Below the pieces are notes generated by a model that had not been told where the DNA came from, ran no database searches, and worked only from the letters and a program-made list of their open reading frames with translations. Of a DNA stretch of 64,000 nt, positions 47,274 through 57,898 are shown piece after piece. A program made the position numbers and the translations under genes. The first letter of the stretch is position 1; each line of letters begins with the position of its first letter. Source of the DNA: Thaumasiovibrio occultus (GTDB lineage Bacteria > Pseudomonadota > Gammaproteobacteria > Enterobacterales > Vibrionaceae); NCBI GenBank assembly GCA_019703815.1, contig AP023052.1, positions 2,542,001 through 2,606,000 of the forward strand. The letters run 5' to 3'.

Positions 47274-48650
47274 TTAGATATCGTTAAAGATTTCCACCGC
47301 TTGATCCAGCTTGGTCACCGGATAGATCTTCATCCCTTCAATCCCACCTTTGGGCATATTCGCCGCCGGGACTATCGCTGATTTAAACCCGTGCTTGAAG
47401 GCTTCGTTTAAGCGCTCTTGCCCGCTCGGCACTGGGCGAATCTCTCCCGCCAAACCAACTTCGCCAAACACCACCAAATCTTTAGGTAAAGGGCGATCAC
47501 GGAAACTGGAGATCAGCGCCATGATCAAGGCTAAATCAGCACTGGTTTCCGTCACCTTCACCCCGCCGACCACATTGACGAAGACGTCCTGATCCGACAT
47601 TTGCAAGCCGCCATGTTTGTGCAGTACGGCAAGTAAAATCGCCAGTCGGTTTTGCTCCAGACCCACCGCCACGCGACGCGGATTGGCCATTTGCGAATAA
47701 TCGACCAAGGCTTGAATTTCCACCAGCAAGGGACGCGTCCCTTCCCACACCACCATCACCGAGCTGCCAGAGGTTTGCTCTTCGCCGCGAGTTAAGAAAA
47801 TAGCCGATGGGTTACTGACTTCGCGCATGCCTTTTTCGGTCATCGCGAACACGCCCAACTCATTCACTGCGCCAAAACGGTTCTTGTGGCTGCGCAGGGT
47901 ACGGAAACGGCTGTCACTGCCGCCATCGAGCATGATGGAGCAGTCAATGCAGTGCTCCAGCACTTTGGGGCCTGCCAAAGTGCCATCTTTGGTCACATGG
48001 CCCACCATGAAAATGGCGACATTGTTTTGCTTGGCAAAACGCGTTAAAGCGGAGGCCGATTCACGCACCTGTGCGACACTGCCCGGCGCAGACTGCACAT
48101 CGTTCACGTGCATCACCTGAATCGAGTCGATCACCATGATCTTCGGCTTTTCTTGTTTCGCCACCGTGCAGATATTCTCGACACTGGTTTCCGACAGCAT
48201 TTTCAGCTTGTCTTTTGGTAAGCCCAAACGCGACGCGCGCATCGCTACCTGCTGCAGCGACTCCTCACCAGTAACGTATAAGGTCGGCATTTGCTCGGCA
48301 AGCCAGCACATGGTTTGCAGCAGTAAGGTACTCTTACCGGCACCGGGGCTACCGCCAATCAAGATCGCGCCACCCGGCACCACGCCGCCGCCCAGCACGC
48401 GATCAAGCTCTTTGAATCCCGAGCTAAAGCGCGGCACTTCTTGCAGATCGATATCAGATAAGATCTGCACCTTGCCTTCGGCTTCACCGGCGTAACCCGC
48501 GTATTTTTCGTTGCGCGCCACTTGTGGAGACGCGGCTAATCGCACCTCAGTGATCGTATTCCAACTGCCACAAGCACTACATTGGCCCTGCCAGCGGGGA
48601 AAATCCGCGCCACAATCATTACATACGTACGCACGCTTGGTCTTCGCCAT
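47274..48650 (-). CDS. radA: RadA DNA repair / branch migration ATPase
   Basis: RecA-like helicase that drives heteroduplex extension and processes recombination intermediates. The 458-residue protein has the N-terminal zinc finger (CNDCGADFPRWQGQCSACG), a RecA-type ATPase with Walker A GSPGAGKST, the RadA-specific KNRFG motif (KNRFGAVNELGVF) and a C-terminal Lon-like domain (LALIMALISSFRDRPLP). Length matches E. coli (460). In E. coli serB-radA are adjacent; here a PilZ gene lies between. Confidence 0.97.
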   Translation of the reverse strand: MAKTKRAYVCNDCGADFPRWQGQCSACGSWNTITEVRLAASPQVARNEKYAGYAGEAEGKVQILSDIDLQEVPRFSSGFKELDRVLGGGVVPGGAILIGGSPGAGKSTLLLQTMCWLAEQMPTLYVTGEESLQQVAMRASRLGLPKDKLKMLSETSVENICTVAKQEKPKIMVIDSIQVMHVNDVQSAPGSVAQVRESASALTRFAKQNNVAIFMVGHVTKDGTLAGPKVLEHCIDCSIMLDGGSDSRFRTLRSHKNRFGAVNELGVFAMTEKGMREVSNPSAIFLTRGEEQTSGSSVMVVWEGTRPLLVEIQALVDYSQMANPRRVAVGLEQNRLAILLAVLHKHGGLQMSDQDVFVNVVGGVKVTETSADLALIMALISSFRDRPLPKDLVVFGEVGLAGEIRPVPSGQERLNEAFKHGFKSAIVPAANMPKGGIEGMKIYPVTKLDQAVEIFNDI

Positions 48651-48781
48651 CTAAATTCCTTAATTAAAAAAAGAGGTTACACGGATCGTGTTTTCAGTAA
48701 CTTCTAACGAAATAACCTCTCAGAACCTGTATCTTGAGGTAAAATATCCGATTAAGAAACCACATATATTAACAGAATCGA

Positions 48782-51148
48782 ATGTCATTGGACGAACACA
48801 ACGCGCTATTAGAACAGCTACTACCCGTTTTCGACAGTGAAGACTTTGAGCAAGTGTTGCAACTGCTGGCTGGCCATTTATCGCCACCGGATCGTCTTCA
48901 GCTGAAAATGGCAATCAAACAGGTGATGGCACCCTGTCACCAGCCTGTTGATCTGCGTGGGCGCGTCAAAGGACAATGTCGGCCTTATGAACTGCACGGT
49001 ATGACCCACTGGATGGATGATGTTGCTATCAACACCTACTACCGTCGCATCAAAGCTTATAACCATCGCTATCGGATGGGGCTTTTCAACGAACTTCACA
49101 ACACCCGCAATAACTTCCGAGTGATGCATCACAACAATACGCTGGCGGATGATGCCAACAGCACCTTGTGTGATATCCACGAAAATACCCTGTTGGTACA
49201 ACCGATCCGCTTTGGTAACTACCTCTTTCGGAGCGAAAGCCGATTGCAGCTTTCCACCCCACTTGAGTTGGAATTACCGGGCAATCAGCAAGTCAACGGC
49301 ACCACGCAAGACATCTCCTCCGGCGGTGCGAAGTTCCGTGTGCCTTCAGCGTTTAATTACAGCTTGGGGCAAACCATCTTGGTGCGGTTTAACGAGCTCG
49401 CCCGTAAAACCAATATTCCTCAACTAGTCGAAGGGGTGAAATACCGCATTCTTGGCGTCGAACTGGCTGAAAATGACAGCTTCGTCTGGCTTCGGGTGCG
49501 CGCATTGAACCAGATTGACACCATGGCTAAAGCGATTGCGTTTGAGCAGCGTAACAGCCAACAACGCGTGCGTAAAAACACCGATGACATGGTGATGCAG
49601 GCGCGCACCAAAGGCTACGAAAACTGCTTTTTGAAGCATACACCGTCGCTACCGGTATTTTTCGCTGGCGAAGAGATACAGCGCGTACTGCTAACGGCAG
49701 AAAACAAAAAGATCTGGCAATACTGGCACGACGAGCGCAACTTGCCGGTACTGCAACACCTGCTCAACCCTGAGCGCATCCGCACATTGACTCAGCCGGG
49801 TTTAAATAAAACCAGCACCCTAGTGTATTGCTTTAAGCACCAGCACGAAGGGCGCGACTATATCTATTCAGCAGCGCAGCCGGAGCTCAGTGTTGAGCAA
49901 CGTCGCCTGTTTTGGCATGTCGGTGCCAAGCGCGATAGCTGGCGCGTGTTGCGGATCAGCGTCTTTTTGCTCAATGAAAACGACTATCTGCGGATGGACG
50001 AAGCAGCGCTGAAACTGATCTCGGAGTACAACCAGCTTAGCCACGTGGCAATCATTGAAGATCTCACCCTGCAAGAGAGCAAAACCGATTACTTGCTTGG
50101 CCGCAAGCCGAACTTAGGCTCGGTGGAGCTGAATAACTTTATTCATAAGCGTACGCCGATCGAAAAAGATGTTAGCTACTACTTCGATCCCCAGCCGCAG
50201 CGCAGTGAACCCCGATTCGAACTGGCGACCCCTATCGTGGTGAATTTGGGTGAGCGCGGAAGCGTTAAAGCGACCACTATCGATTTTTCATCGAAAGGCT
50301 TATACGTCAAGCTAGATAACCCAGTAAGGCTGTCCAAAGGCGACAGCGTTAGCATTACCTTTAGTGAGCTCGGTAAGAAAAGCACCAATGGACCTTTGAT
50401 TGGGATCCCCTACTCGTGCGTGCGCATTGCCGTTGATGGCCAGCACGTGAATTTGATGTCGGAAGATCACAACCACAAAGGGCACAATTTCCTTAAGCAG
50501 TTGATCGATAAAAACATCACCCGCTTAAAGCAAAACGAAGAAGCCGTCAGCCAGCGCGAGCTACTGATGGTGCTCTATCAAATGCTGCTCACCCGCTTAA
50601 CCTGTGTGCCGTATTATGCAGAGAAGCGCAAAAAGCTCAGCTTGATCGCGGCGGGGTTAAATCAGACCAATCGCGGCCTGCCTAAGCTGTTGATGCAACT
50701 GAGCGAGTTTACCGGTGGCAACGAGCGTTACATGCACTTAGGGCCTGTCTTCAAACAGCGGTTTATCACTCTTGCCGCTGATCCCATGCGCCCGATCGAG
50801 CCTGCGCGCTGGAGCTGCAAAGAGCTCTATCTCGCGATCACACGGGAAAACGAGAAAATCGTGGATGTGACCAGCCGCCTCTTGACGGATTTCACCTCGA
50901 CCGATGAACGCCTTACGTTCATTCGCGATAGCATGCGTGATGGCCAGCTGGTGGTGTTGCGCGTCAGTGCGCTGCCAATGAAAGGCGCGCTCACCATGTT
51001 AACCTCGGTACAGCTCACGGAGCTCGCCCAACACGCGATGCACCGCGCTAGCGTGTTAGAGCAAGAGTTCAGTGCGTTGGTCGGGTTTGGTGAGATGTGT
51101 GATGTGACGGATGAAGTGCTCACCCGCCTTGAGATCCCGATGATGTAA
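48782..51148 (+). CDS. Large protein with two PilZ domains (PlzC-like)
   Basis: 788-residue cytoplasmic protein. PilZ domain 1 is at about 150-245 (SESRLQLSTPLELELPG, TTQDISSGGAKFRVP) and PilZ domain 2 at about 470-570 (RSEPRFELATPIVVNLG, TIDFSSKGLYVKLD). Both keep the D-x-S-S-x-G motif; the Arg-rich RxxxR part is weaker than in classic binders (SESR and RSEPR), so c-di-GMP affinity is uncertain. The N-terminal 140 residues and middle are without recognisable domains. From memory, V. cholerae has a PilZ protein (PlzC, VC2344) between radA and serB, the same place. Weak ribosome site; divergent from radA. Confidence 0.82.
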   Translation: MSLDEHNALLEQLLPVFDSEDFEQVLQLLAGHLSPPDRLQLKMAIKQVMAPCHQPVDLRGRVKGQCRPYELHGMTHWMDDVAINTYYRRIKAYNHRYRMGLFNELHNTRNNFRVMHHNNTLADDANSTLCDIHENTLLVQPIRFGNYLFRSESRLQLSTPLELELPGNQQVNGTTQDISSGGAKFRVPSAFNYSLGQTILVRFNELARKTNIPQLVEGVKYRILGVELAENDSFVWLRVRALNQIDTMAKAIAFEQRNSQQRVRKNTDDMVMQARTKGYENCFLKHTPSLPVFFAGEEIQRVLLTAENKKIWQYWHDERNLPVLQHLLNPERIRTLTQPGLNKTSTLVYCFKHQHEGRDYIYSAAQPELSVEQRRLFWHVGAKRDSWRVLRISVFLLNENDYLRMDEAALKLISEYNQLSHVAIIEDLTLQESKTDYLLGRKPNLGSVELNNFIHKRTPIEKDVSYYFDPQPQRSEPRFELATPIVVNLGERGSVKATTIDFSSKGLYVKLDNPVRLSKGDSVSITFSELGKKSTNGPLIGIPYSCVRIAVDGQHVNLMSEDHNHKGHNFLKQLIDKNITRLKQNEEAVSQRELLMVLYQMLLTRLTCVPYYAEKRKKLSLIAAGLNQTNRGLPKLLMQLSEFTGGNERYMHLGPVFKQRFITLAADPMRPIEPARWSCKELYLAITRENEKIVDVTSRLLTDFTSTDERLTFIRDSMRDGQLVVLRVSALPMKGALTMLTSVQLTELAQHAMHRASVLEQEFSALVGFGEMCDVTDEVLTRLEIPMM

Positions 51149-51170
51149 GGTTTGACCACTCAGCGCCCAC

Positions 51171-51203
51171 AAAAAACGTCGCGCTTCATGCGCGACGTTT
51201 TTA
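51171..51203. terminator. Bidirectional terminator between the PilZ gene and serB
   Basis: A long stem AAAAAACGTCGCGC / GCGCGACGTTTTT with loop TTCAT. Confidence 0.95.
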
Positions 51204-51261
51204 TTAGTGCCGGTTTAATCTTCGTGATCATATCGGCTGCGAGGTGATATCAGCCACGAGA

Positions 51262-52236
51262 TCAACGATGTATTTGCCAGCTCAAACGCTGTGGCAACAA
51301 AGAGGCTGATAACAAGCACATCACCCCGGTCAGATCGGCGTGGATCACCGCCTTTTGGGCTTGCTCTACCACTTTCGGTTTCGCGCGAAACGCAATACCG
51401 GTGCCCGCTGCGTGCATCATAGGAAGATCGTTCGCGCCGTCACCAACGGCTACCGTGTTGTAGCGATCCACATCGTATTGATCGGCCAGCATCTGCAAGA
51501 TTTCCGCTTTACGCTGCGCATCGACAACCTCACCGATCACTTCACCGGTCAATTTGCCGTTTTCGATACCCAGTTGATTCGAATAAGCTGCCGTCAGATC
51601 CAATCCGGTTTTCAAGTGATCGGAAAAGTAGGTAAAGCCACCTGATGCAATCGCCACTTGCCAATTAAACTGTTGGAAGGTTTTAACAAGGTTACCCATT
51701 CCCGGCATCAATGGCAGTTGTTGGCGCACCGTATCAAGAATGGCGACATCGGCGCCTTTCAAGGTTGCCACCCGTTGGCGCAGGCTCTGCTCAAAGTCCA
51801 GCTCACCCTGCATTGCGCGCTCCGTCACTTCCGCGACTTGCTCGCCTACACCAGCTAGCTTGGCAATTTCATCAATACATTCGATTTGAATGGCGGTAGA
51901 GTCCATATCAAACACTACCACGCCCGGCTCAGCCAGCTCAGGCAATTCGGATGTTGCAGCGCAATCAAGGCCGAGCGCACGGACCACGTCAGCCGTTTCT
52001 GATGCTAAATCACCCGCGATCAATAGCACATCGTAGCTACCTACCTGCCAGCTATCGACTACCTGCGGATAGTCGCCACTAAATTGGGCGATTTGCGCTA
52101 GTTGCGCCGGCATTAAATTCGGGCCAAACAACACCCAGCTCGATTTTCGGTAGTCACGAAAACAATAATTCCCCTGCGCAAAACGCTGACGCAGACCGGT
52201 TTTTCTTCTGATCGCCAGTGGCGCGAATCCATTCAT
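51262..52236 (-). CDS. serB: SerB phosphoserine phosphatase
   Basis: Last step of serine synthesis. HAD-superfamily phosphatase with the catalytic DMDST at 110-114 (Asp110 nucleophile), ASGGFTYFSDHLK as motif II and GDGANDLPMM as motif III. An N-terminal ACT-like region (about 1-100) is present. The longest frame starts at 52260; the ATG at 52236 has AGGA nine bases upstream and gives 324 residues (E. coli 322). Divergent from ytjB, the same neighbour as in E. coli. Confidence 0.96.
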   Translation of the reverse strand: MNGFAPLAIRRKTGLRQRFAQGNYCFRDYRKSSWVLFGPNLMPAQLAQIAQFSGDYPQVVDSWQVGSYDVLLIAGDLASETADVVRALGLDCAATSELPELAEPGVVVFDMDSTAIQIECIDEIAKLAGVGEQVAEVTERAMQGELDFEQSLRQRVATLKGADVAILDTVRQQLPLMPGMGNLVKTFQQFNWQVAIASGGFTYFSDHLKTGLDLTAAYSNQLGIENGKLTGEVIGEVVDAQRKAEILQMLADQYDVDRYNTVAVGDGANDLPMMHAAGTGIAFRAKPKVVEQAQKAVIHADLTGVMCLLSASLLPQRLSWQIHR

Positions 52237-52431
52237 AATTTCTATCCTGTAAAAGCCCAACTTGCCATTTCACTGGCTTCGCTTCATTATGGCTATAGGT
52301 CTAATGATAACCTACTACCTCTTTCTCCTGTGGCTCGACCGGCAAAGTGTGGTGGATTTGACGCCAACTTAACGGACCGAGTGTAAAATGAATGTATCTT
52401 AATTCAGCGGAAATTTCAGCCCAAAAGTACA

Positions 52432-53145
52432 ATGAAGAAGTCTTATAGAAAGCGGATAACCCGTGTCTGGTACGTGTTGGTACTGATCATCGCCTTTGGC
52501 GGCCTTATGCTAATGCTGGATTATGGCCAAGCGTTAAGTGAGCGCAACACCACCATTATCAACCAGCAAAGTGAAGTTTTAACCCGAGTGGTGATCCGCC
52601 AAGCGGCGCAAACGGCTGCGCCTGCCATTGCCGATAGCGATCAGCAAATGCTAGAACAGCTGGTGCTGCAACTCAGTGCCGAGCCTCTGCTACTGGATGT
52701 GACCTTTTACGACAATGAAGGGATTTTGATCACCGGCACCCCAGAGGCAATGCCTTTAGATCAAACCTTGGGGCTGAACACCCCACTGGCGATTGCCAGT
52801 ATTGGTCTGCGCCAAGTGGTTGAGCCGATTTTCCACGAGGGCAGCTTGGTCGGTTTCGTGCGCCTGACTTTAGAGCAAGACGATATCAACGAAGTGGCTA
52901 ACAATGAGCTGGATAACCTGATCAATACCGTGAAAGGCCTCACCTTGGGCGGTATGGCGTTAGGATTGCTGCTCGCCATCACCTTTGGTCGTCGTCGCGA
53001 CGTGCATCAGTTCCAGTACCTGCTCAACACCAACGAGCTAGGCACTGCCGATCTCGACGATGATGAGCTTGATAGCGACAACACGCGCAAAGAGGACAAA
53101 GAGAGCGAAAAGGACAAAGCCGAAGTTGAGGCAGAGTCGAAATAA
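52432..53145 (+). CDS. ytjB: YtjB/Smp membrane protein
   Basis: SMP family inner-membrane protein next to serB; function unknown. Two hydrophobic helices (about 14-32 and 168-186) flank a periplasmic domain, and a short cytoplasmic end is acidic and Lys-rich (DDELDSDN... KDKAEVEAESK). The ATG follows within AGTACA, a weak ribosome site. The 237-residue length is a little longer than E. coli YtjB (about 214), mostly due to the charged tail. Confidence 0.88.
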   Translation: MKKSYRKRITRVWYVLVLIIAFGGLMLMLDYGQALSERNTTIINQQSEVLTRVVIRQAAQTAAPAIADSDQQMLEQLVLQLSAEPLLLDVTFYDNEGILITGTPEAMPLDQTLGLNTPLAIASIGLRQVVEPIFHEGSLVGFVRLTLEQDDINEVANNELDNLINTVKGLTLGGMALGLLLAITFGRRRDVHQFQYLLNTNELGTADLDDDELDSDNTRKEDKESEKDKAEVEAESK

Positions 53146-53247
53146 GCGCTCGTTGACTTTGCGGCGGCTCGTTATGCGGCACGGGCTTTATCGCAATGGC
53201 CGACGCTAGCTTTGCCAATTAAGCAAAATAAACTGAAAACCAAGACA

Positions 53248-53277
53248 TAAAAAAAGCAGCCCAAGGCTGCTTTTTTC
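53248..53277. terminator. Bidirectional terminator between ytjB and deoD
   Basis: Stem GCAGCC / GGCTGC with a 3-base loop, extended by A6 and T6 runs. Confidence 0.93.
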
Positions 53278-53296
53278 TTATTGGCTGTCGCGCAAA

Positions 53297-54022
53297 TTAC
53301 GCTTCTTCTGCGTCGCCTAGCAGAACAGATTCCAACGCGATTTCGATCATCTCGTTGAACGTTAGCTGACGCTCTTCAGAGGTGGTTTGCTCGCCACGTA
53401 GAATGTGATCAGACACAGTACAGATAGTCAGGGCTTTCGCGCCGAACTCAGCTGCGACGCCGTATAGGCCAGCCGCTTCCATTTCAACACCCAAGATGCC
53501 GTATTTCTTCATGGTGTGGAAGAATTCTGGCTCTGGTGAGTAGAACAGATCTGCAGAGAAGATGTTACCCACTTTCACTGGGATATTTTTCGCTTTCGCC
53601 GCATCAACTGCGTTACGCACCATGTCGAAGTCAGCAATCGCTGCAAAGTCGTGGCCGTGGAAGCGGGTACGGTTGATTTTCGCATCGGTTGATGCACCCA
53701 TACCGATCACAACATCACGTAGGTTCACGTCATCACGGACTGCACCACAGCTGCCCACACGGATGATTTTCTTCACGCCGAAGTCTTTCACTAGCTCAGT
53801 CATGTAGATAGAGCATGATGGGATACCCATACCGTGGCCCATAACAGAGATACGACGGCCTTTGTAAGTACCGGTGAAACCGAACATGCTGCGCACATCA
53901 CACACCTGTACTACGTCTTCTAGGAAGGTTTCTGCAATGTATTTTGCACGTAGAGGGTCACCCGGCATCAGAACTACGTCTGCAAAATCACCCATTTCCG
54001 CATTAATGTGAGGAGTTGCCAT
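53297..54022 (-). CDS. deoD: DeoD purine nucleoside phosphorylase
   Basis: Phosphorolysis of purine (deoxy)ribonucleosides to base and sugar-1-phosphate; hexameric trimer-of-dimers type. The 241-residue sequence has [32 protein letters not shown] and the active-site [11 protein letters not shown], with [17 protein letters not shown] binding the nucleoside. Last gene of the deo cluster, 28 bases after deoB. Confidence 0.97.
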   Translation of the reverse strand: MATPHINAEMGDFADVVLMPGDPLRAKYIAETFLEDVVQVCDVRSMFGFTGTYKGRRISVMGHGMGIPSCSIYMTELVKDFGVKKIIRVGSCGAVRDDVNLRDVVIGMGASTDAKINRTRFHGHDFAAIADFDMVRNAVDAAKAKNIPVKVGNIFSADLFYSPEPEFFHTMKKYGILGVEMEAAGLYGVAAEFGAKALTICTVSDHILRGEQTTSEERQLTFNEMIEIALESVLLGDAEEA

Positions 54023-54050
54023 GAAATTTTCCTTTATTCAGTTATTGGAT

Positions 54051-55271
54051 TCACAGGAAAGACTTACCAAAGTCCATCGCCGTTGTATCAAAGTAGGTTG
54101 CTAAGCTCTGACCGATGTCGGCGAAAGTATCGCGACGACCTAGCGAGCCTGCTGCAACAGGTTTACCAAAGACCAGCACAGGAATGTGCTCGCGAGTATG
54201 ATCGGTACCCGGCCAGGTTGGATCACAACCGTGGTCTGCCGTTAAGATCAATACATCGCCCTCTTGCATTTTATCCATCAGCTCAGGCAGACGAGAGTCA
54301 AAGTACTCCAGTGCTGCCGCATAGCCTGCCACATCACGGCGGTGGCCATACGCTGAGTCAAAATCAACAAAGTTGGTGAAGATAATCGTGCTGTCGCCCG
54401 CTTCGTCCATCTGGGTCAGCGTAGCATCAAACAGCGCCGGAATACCGGTGGCTTTCACTTTATGGGTGATGCCACAGTTCGCGTAAATATCCGCAATCTT
54501 ACCGATAGAAATCACGCTGCCGTTTTTTTCTTCCACCAGCTTTTGCAATACTGTCGCTGACGGTGGCTCAACCGATAGATCACGACGGTTACCGGTACGC
54601 TCAAATTGGCCTTTGCCCGCGCCGATAAACGGACGCGCGATCACTCGACCAATATTGTAGTCTTCCAGCTCTTCCCGTGCGATCTGGCAAAGCTCAAGCA
54701 GGTTATCCAAGCCGTAAGTTTCTTCATGACATGCGATCTGAAAAACCGAGTCCGCCGAGGTATAGAAGATAGGCTTGCCGGTTTGCATGTGCGCTTCGCC
54801 CAAATCATCCAGCACTTGTGTGCCTGAGGCGTGGCAGTTCCCCAAATAGCCTGGCAAGTTGGCACGGGTCACGATGCGATCCAGCAGCTCTTGTGGGAAG
54901 CTGTTGGTTTTATCCGTAAAGTAGCCCCACTCAAACAGCACAGGCACACCGGCCATTTCCCAGTGACCTGATGGGGTATCTTTGCCTGACGAAAGCTCTG
55001 CCGCGTGACCGTAAGCGCCGATCACTTCAGCGTCGCCGTCCATCCCAGCCGGCACTGAGCCCGTTGATTCAAACGCGGCTTTGGCCAGACCCAAACGTGT
55101 CAGGTTAGGCAGCGTGATCGCCCCTTGGCGCATGCCATTGTCGGCTTCGCCATTGGCACAGCGCTCAGCAATGTGGCCCAGCGTATCTGAACCCACGTCG
55201 CCAAATTTGTCAGCATCAGCGGTTGCGCCAATCCCAAAAGAATCAAGAACACAGATAATTGCGCGTTTCAT
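54051..55271 (-). CDS. deoB: DeoB phosphopentomutase
   Basis: Interconverts (deoxy)ribose 1- and 5-phosphates. Alkaline-phosphatase superfamily with the [21 protein letters not shown] metal site split across the N-terminus and the C-terminal [19 protein letters not shown] motif. The GTG at 55277 is in frame, but the ATG at 55271 follows AGAGGTG and gives 406 residues, matching E. coli (407). 8 bases after the deoA stop. Confidence 0.97.
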   Translation of the reverse strand: MKRAIICVLDSFGIGATADADKFGDVGSDTLGHIAERCANGEADNGMRQGAITLPNLTRLGLAKAAFESTGSVPAGMDGDAEVIGAYGHAAELSSGKDTPSGHWEMAGVPVLFEWGYFTDKTNSFPQELLDRIVTRANLPGYLGNCHASGTQVLDDLGEAHMQTGKPIFYTSADSVFQIACHEETYGLDNLLELCQIAREELEDYNIGRVIARPFIGAGKGQFERTGNRRDLSVEPPSATVLQKLVEEKNGSVISIGKIADIYANCGITHKVKATGIPALFDATLTQMDEAGDSTIIFTNFVDFDSAYGHRRDVAGYAAALEYFDSRLPELMDKMQEGDVLILTADHGCDPTWPGTDHTREHIPVLVFGKPVAAGSLGRRDTFADIGQSLATYFDTTAMDFGKSFL

Positions 55272-55279
55272 TGTCACCT

Positions 55280-56614
55280 CTATACATCCTGCAGAGTAAT
55301 TCGACGATACACATCCGGTGTTGCCACTGGCGCGGTGTCACCTAAGGTGACCGCGGCCAAAATCTCATTCGCGGCTTGCTGCCACTGCGCTTCATTTTGC
55401 GCGTGGATCATCGCGATTGGACGTTGGCTATCAGCCACCTCACCAAGACGGATCATTTGATCTAGGCCCACGGCGTAATCAATGCGATCGGCGGCTACTC
55501 GACGACCACCACCCATGCCGACAACCGCCATACCCAATGCACGGGTATCCATTGCCGTCACAATGCCAGAGTTTGGCGCATACACAGGTTTAATCAGTGA
55601 CGCTTGTGGCAAATAGTGATTGTAGTGCTCAACAAAATCCGTTGGACCACCTAAGCCTGCAACCATCAGACCAAAGCGCTCTGCTGCTGCCCCGTTTGCC
55701 AGCACCGCATCCAGTTTTTGACGCGCTTGAGCTTCATCGCTCGCTAGACCGGCGTTGATCAACATGTCAGCACACAGCGCCATGGTCACTTCGTACAAAC
55801 GCGGGTTGCGCTCGCCTTCACCAGTCAAGAAACGCACCGCTTCACGTACTTCCAACGCGTTACCCGCGCTCGACGCCAGCACTTGGTTCATGTCGGTCAG
55901 CAAAGCCGTGGTTTTGGTGCCTGCACCGTTCGCAACGGCAACGATAGAGCGCGCGAGATCTTCTGATGCGTCGTAGGTTGGCATAAACGCGCCAGAGCCG
56001 ACTTTGACATCCATCACTAGCGAGCCAAGACCGGCCGCCAGTTTCTTCGATAGGATCGACGCGGTGATCAGTGAGATGTTATCCACGGTCGCCGTTACGT
56101 CACGGGTCGCGTAAACACGCTTGTCCGCTGGCGCTAAGTCGCCGGTTTGACCGATGATCGCCACGCCCGCTTGCTTGGTCACGAGACCAAACACTTCGTT
56201 GGTTGGGGTGATGTTGTAGCCCGGAATGGATTCCAGCTTATCCAAGGTACCACCCGTGTGACCTAGGCCGCGGCCAGAGATCATCGGCACATAGCCGCCA
56301 CATGCCGCCACCATTGGGCCCAGCATAAGTGAAGTGACGTCGCCTACACCACCGGTAGAGTGTTTATCGACGATAGGACCGCCAAAATCCCACGGTGCCC
56401 AATCCAGCACCATGCCAGAGTCACGCATCGCACACGTCAGTGCCACACGCTCATCCATGGTCATATCGTTGAAATAGATAGCCATCGCAAACGCCGCGAT
56501 CTGACCTTCAGATACGGTGTCTTTGGCGATGCCTTGAATGAAAAAGTTAATCTCTTCGCGAGTCAGCGCAATGTTGTCGCGCTTTTTACGAATGATCTCT
56601 TGAGGTAAAAACAT
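55280..56614 (-). CDS. deoA: DeoA thymidine phosphorylase
   Basis: Splits thymidine and deoxyuridine. GT-family 3 phosphorylase with [18 protein letters not shown] phosphate loop and [16 protein letters not shown]. The frame runs to 56686, but the ATG at 56614 gives [13 protein letters not shown], the conserved start, with GGAG upstream (444 residues; E. coli 440). Preceded by a structured 150-base intercistronic region after deoC. Confidence 0.97.
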   Translation of the reverse strand: MFLPQEIIRKKRDNIALTREEINFFIQGIAKDTVSEGQIAAFAMAIYFNDMTMDERVALTCAMRDSGMVLDWAPWDFGGPIVDKHSTGGVGDVTSLMLGPMVAACGGYVPMISGRGLGHTGGTLDKLESIPGYNITPTNEVFGLVTKQAGVAIIGQTGDLAPADKRVYATRDVTATVDNISLITASILSKKLAAGLGSLVMDVKVGSGAFMPTYDASEDLARSIVAVANGAGTKTTALLTDMNQVLASSAGNALEVREAVRFLTGEGERNPRLYEVTMALCADMLINAGLASDEAQARQKLDAVLANGAAAERFGLMVAGLGGPTDFVEHYNHYLPQASLIKPVYAPNSGIVTAMDTRALGMAVVGMGGGRRVAADRIDYAVGLDQMIRLGEVADSQRPIAMIHAQNEAQWQQAANEILAAVTLGDTAPVATPDVYRRITLQDV

Positions 56615-56642
56615 ACAACTACTCCAGAGAAATGCGATAACA

Positions 56643-56756
56643 AGGTTGGCGCAAGGCGCGCCAACGCTGTGCAACAAGATCGGCAAGTACGCATCGTCGA
56701 TATTAGCTCAGCACGGTTCGTGCTGCCCTAACGCGGCGATGTCGTCTTACTTGCCG
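56643..56756 (-). promoter_or_regulatory. Structured intercistronic element between deoC and deoA
   Basis: One hairpin is GTTGGCGC / GCGCCAAC (56645-56665). A second, larger fold at 56681-56756 has a 9-bp outer stem CGGCAAGTA / TACTTGCCG, a 5-bp middle stem CATCG / CGATG and a 7-bp inner stem CAGCACG / CGTGCTG with a 3-base loop. No T-run follows, so it is not an ordinary terminator; an mRNA-processing or stability element is more likely. I know no named family that it matches. Confidence 0.55.
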
Positions 56757-56765
56757 TGGGGCTGA

Positions 56766-57539
56766 TTAATAGCCGCCCTGTGCTGCTTCTTCGCCTTCAC
56801 CTAGAGTGTGAAGTAGGTTCGCTAGCAGGCTAGATGCACCGAAACGGTAGTGCGCAGAATCTGCCCACTCTGCACCAAGGATGCTATCTGCCATTGCTAG
56901 GTATTGTGCCGCGTCTTCAGCGGTACGTACGCCGCCCGCTGGCTTAAAGCCCACAGTTGTGTCAACGCCCATCTCTTTGATCACGCGTAGCATGATTTCT
57001 GCTGATTCTGGGGTTGCGTTAACAGGCACTTTACCGGTTGAGGTTTTGATAAAGTCTGCGCCTGCCTTGATTGAGATTTCAGACGCTTTACGGATCAGTG
57101 CGTCTTCTTTTAGCTCGCCGGTTTCGATGATCACTTTCAGTGTCACGTCACCACACGCGGCTTTACATTGCTTAACAAGCTCAAAGCCAACTTCTTCGTT
57201 GCCAGCCATTAGCGCGCGGTATGGGAATACTACGTCCACTTCATCAGCACCGTAAGCCACTGCTGCGCGAGTTTCTGCCACTGCGATCTCGATATCGTCG
57301 TTACCGTGCGGGAAGTTAGTCACTGTCGCGATTTTGATCTCAGGGGTACCTTGCTCACGCAGGGTCTTCTTAGCAATCGGGATAAAGCGAGGGTAGATAC
57401 AGATAGCAGCGGTGTTGCCCACTGGGCTCTTCGCACTGTGACAAAGATCGATCACCTTTTGATCGGTGTCGTCATCGTTCAGTGTGGTTAGATCCATTAG
57501 TTTAAGTGCACGTAGTGCTGCTGCTTTTAATTCGCTCAT
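56766..57539 (-). CDS. deoC: DeoC deoxyribose-phosphate aldolase
   Basis: Cleaves 2-deoxyribose 5-phosphate to acetaldehyde and glyceraldehyde 3-phosphate, the exit from deoxynucleoside breakdown. Class I aldolase with the Schiff-base lysine in FIKTSTGK (Lys165) and the proton-relay lysine in VGFKPAGG (Lys197), and the signature [11 protein letters not shown]. 257 residues (E. coli 259). First deo gene after the XapX microprotein gene. Confidence 0.98.
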   Translation of the reverse strand: MSELKAAALRALKLMDLTTLNDDDTDQKVIDLCHSAKSPVGNTAAICIYPRFIPIAKKTLREQGTPEIKIATVTNFPHGNDDIEIAVAETRAAVAYGADEVDVVFPYRALMAGNEEVGFELVKQCKAACGDVTLKVIIETGELKEDALIRKASEISIKAGADFIKTSTGKVPVNATPESAEIMLRVIKEMGVDTTVGFKPAGGVRTAEDAAQYLAMADSILGAEWADSAHYRFGASSLLANLLHTLGEGEEAAQGGY

Positions 57540-57554
57540 GACGATCTCCAGTCC

Positions 57555-57840
57555 TAAATTTCTTAACCCAAATAAATTGGAATACAGCTCGGTTTCCCCG
57601 AAGGGCTCTGCAAAATGCAGAATGAGCGGACTTGGTTCCTTGAAGACTTAGTTAAACGTGGCACCGCTTTGCTCGGGGTAATAGGGCAAAGGGTACACCG
57701 CCGGTGCTAATCGACATCCTTGTTCACCGCGCAAGCAGAGTGCGCTGGCGTCCATTACGCCAGACAACACTCAGGTTGCTTGCTGATCACCGCTACGCCT
57801 CACCAGTACGGTGGGCCTAACGACAAATTCTTTCACTGCG
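57555..57840 (-). promoter_or_regulatory. Structured leader region upstream of deoC
   Basis: The 359-base gap between deoC and the XapX gene has no CDS. In the sense (minus) direction it contains CTGGCGT / ACGCCAG (57743-57761) and a bulged stem in which GCACCG and CTTTGC pair with GCAAAG-CGGTGC (about 57660-57710). It presumably holds the deo promoter and leader; CytR/CRP or DeoR sites are not obvious to me. Confidence 0.4.
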
Positions 57841-57898
57841 TCTCGCGCAGTTGGGGTGTTGCTTACTTTGGCTTATGCGTTGCTTGTGCGAGTTATCG

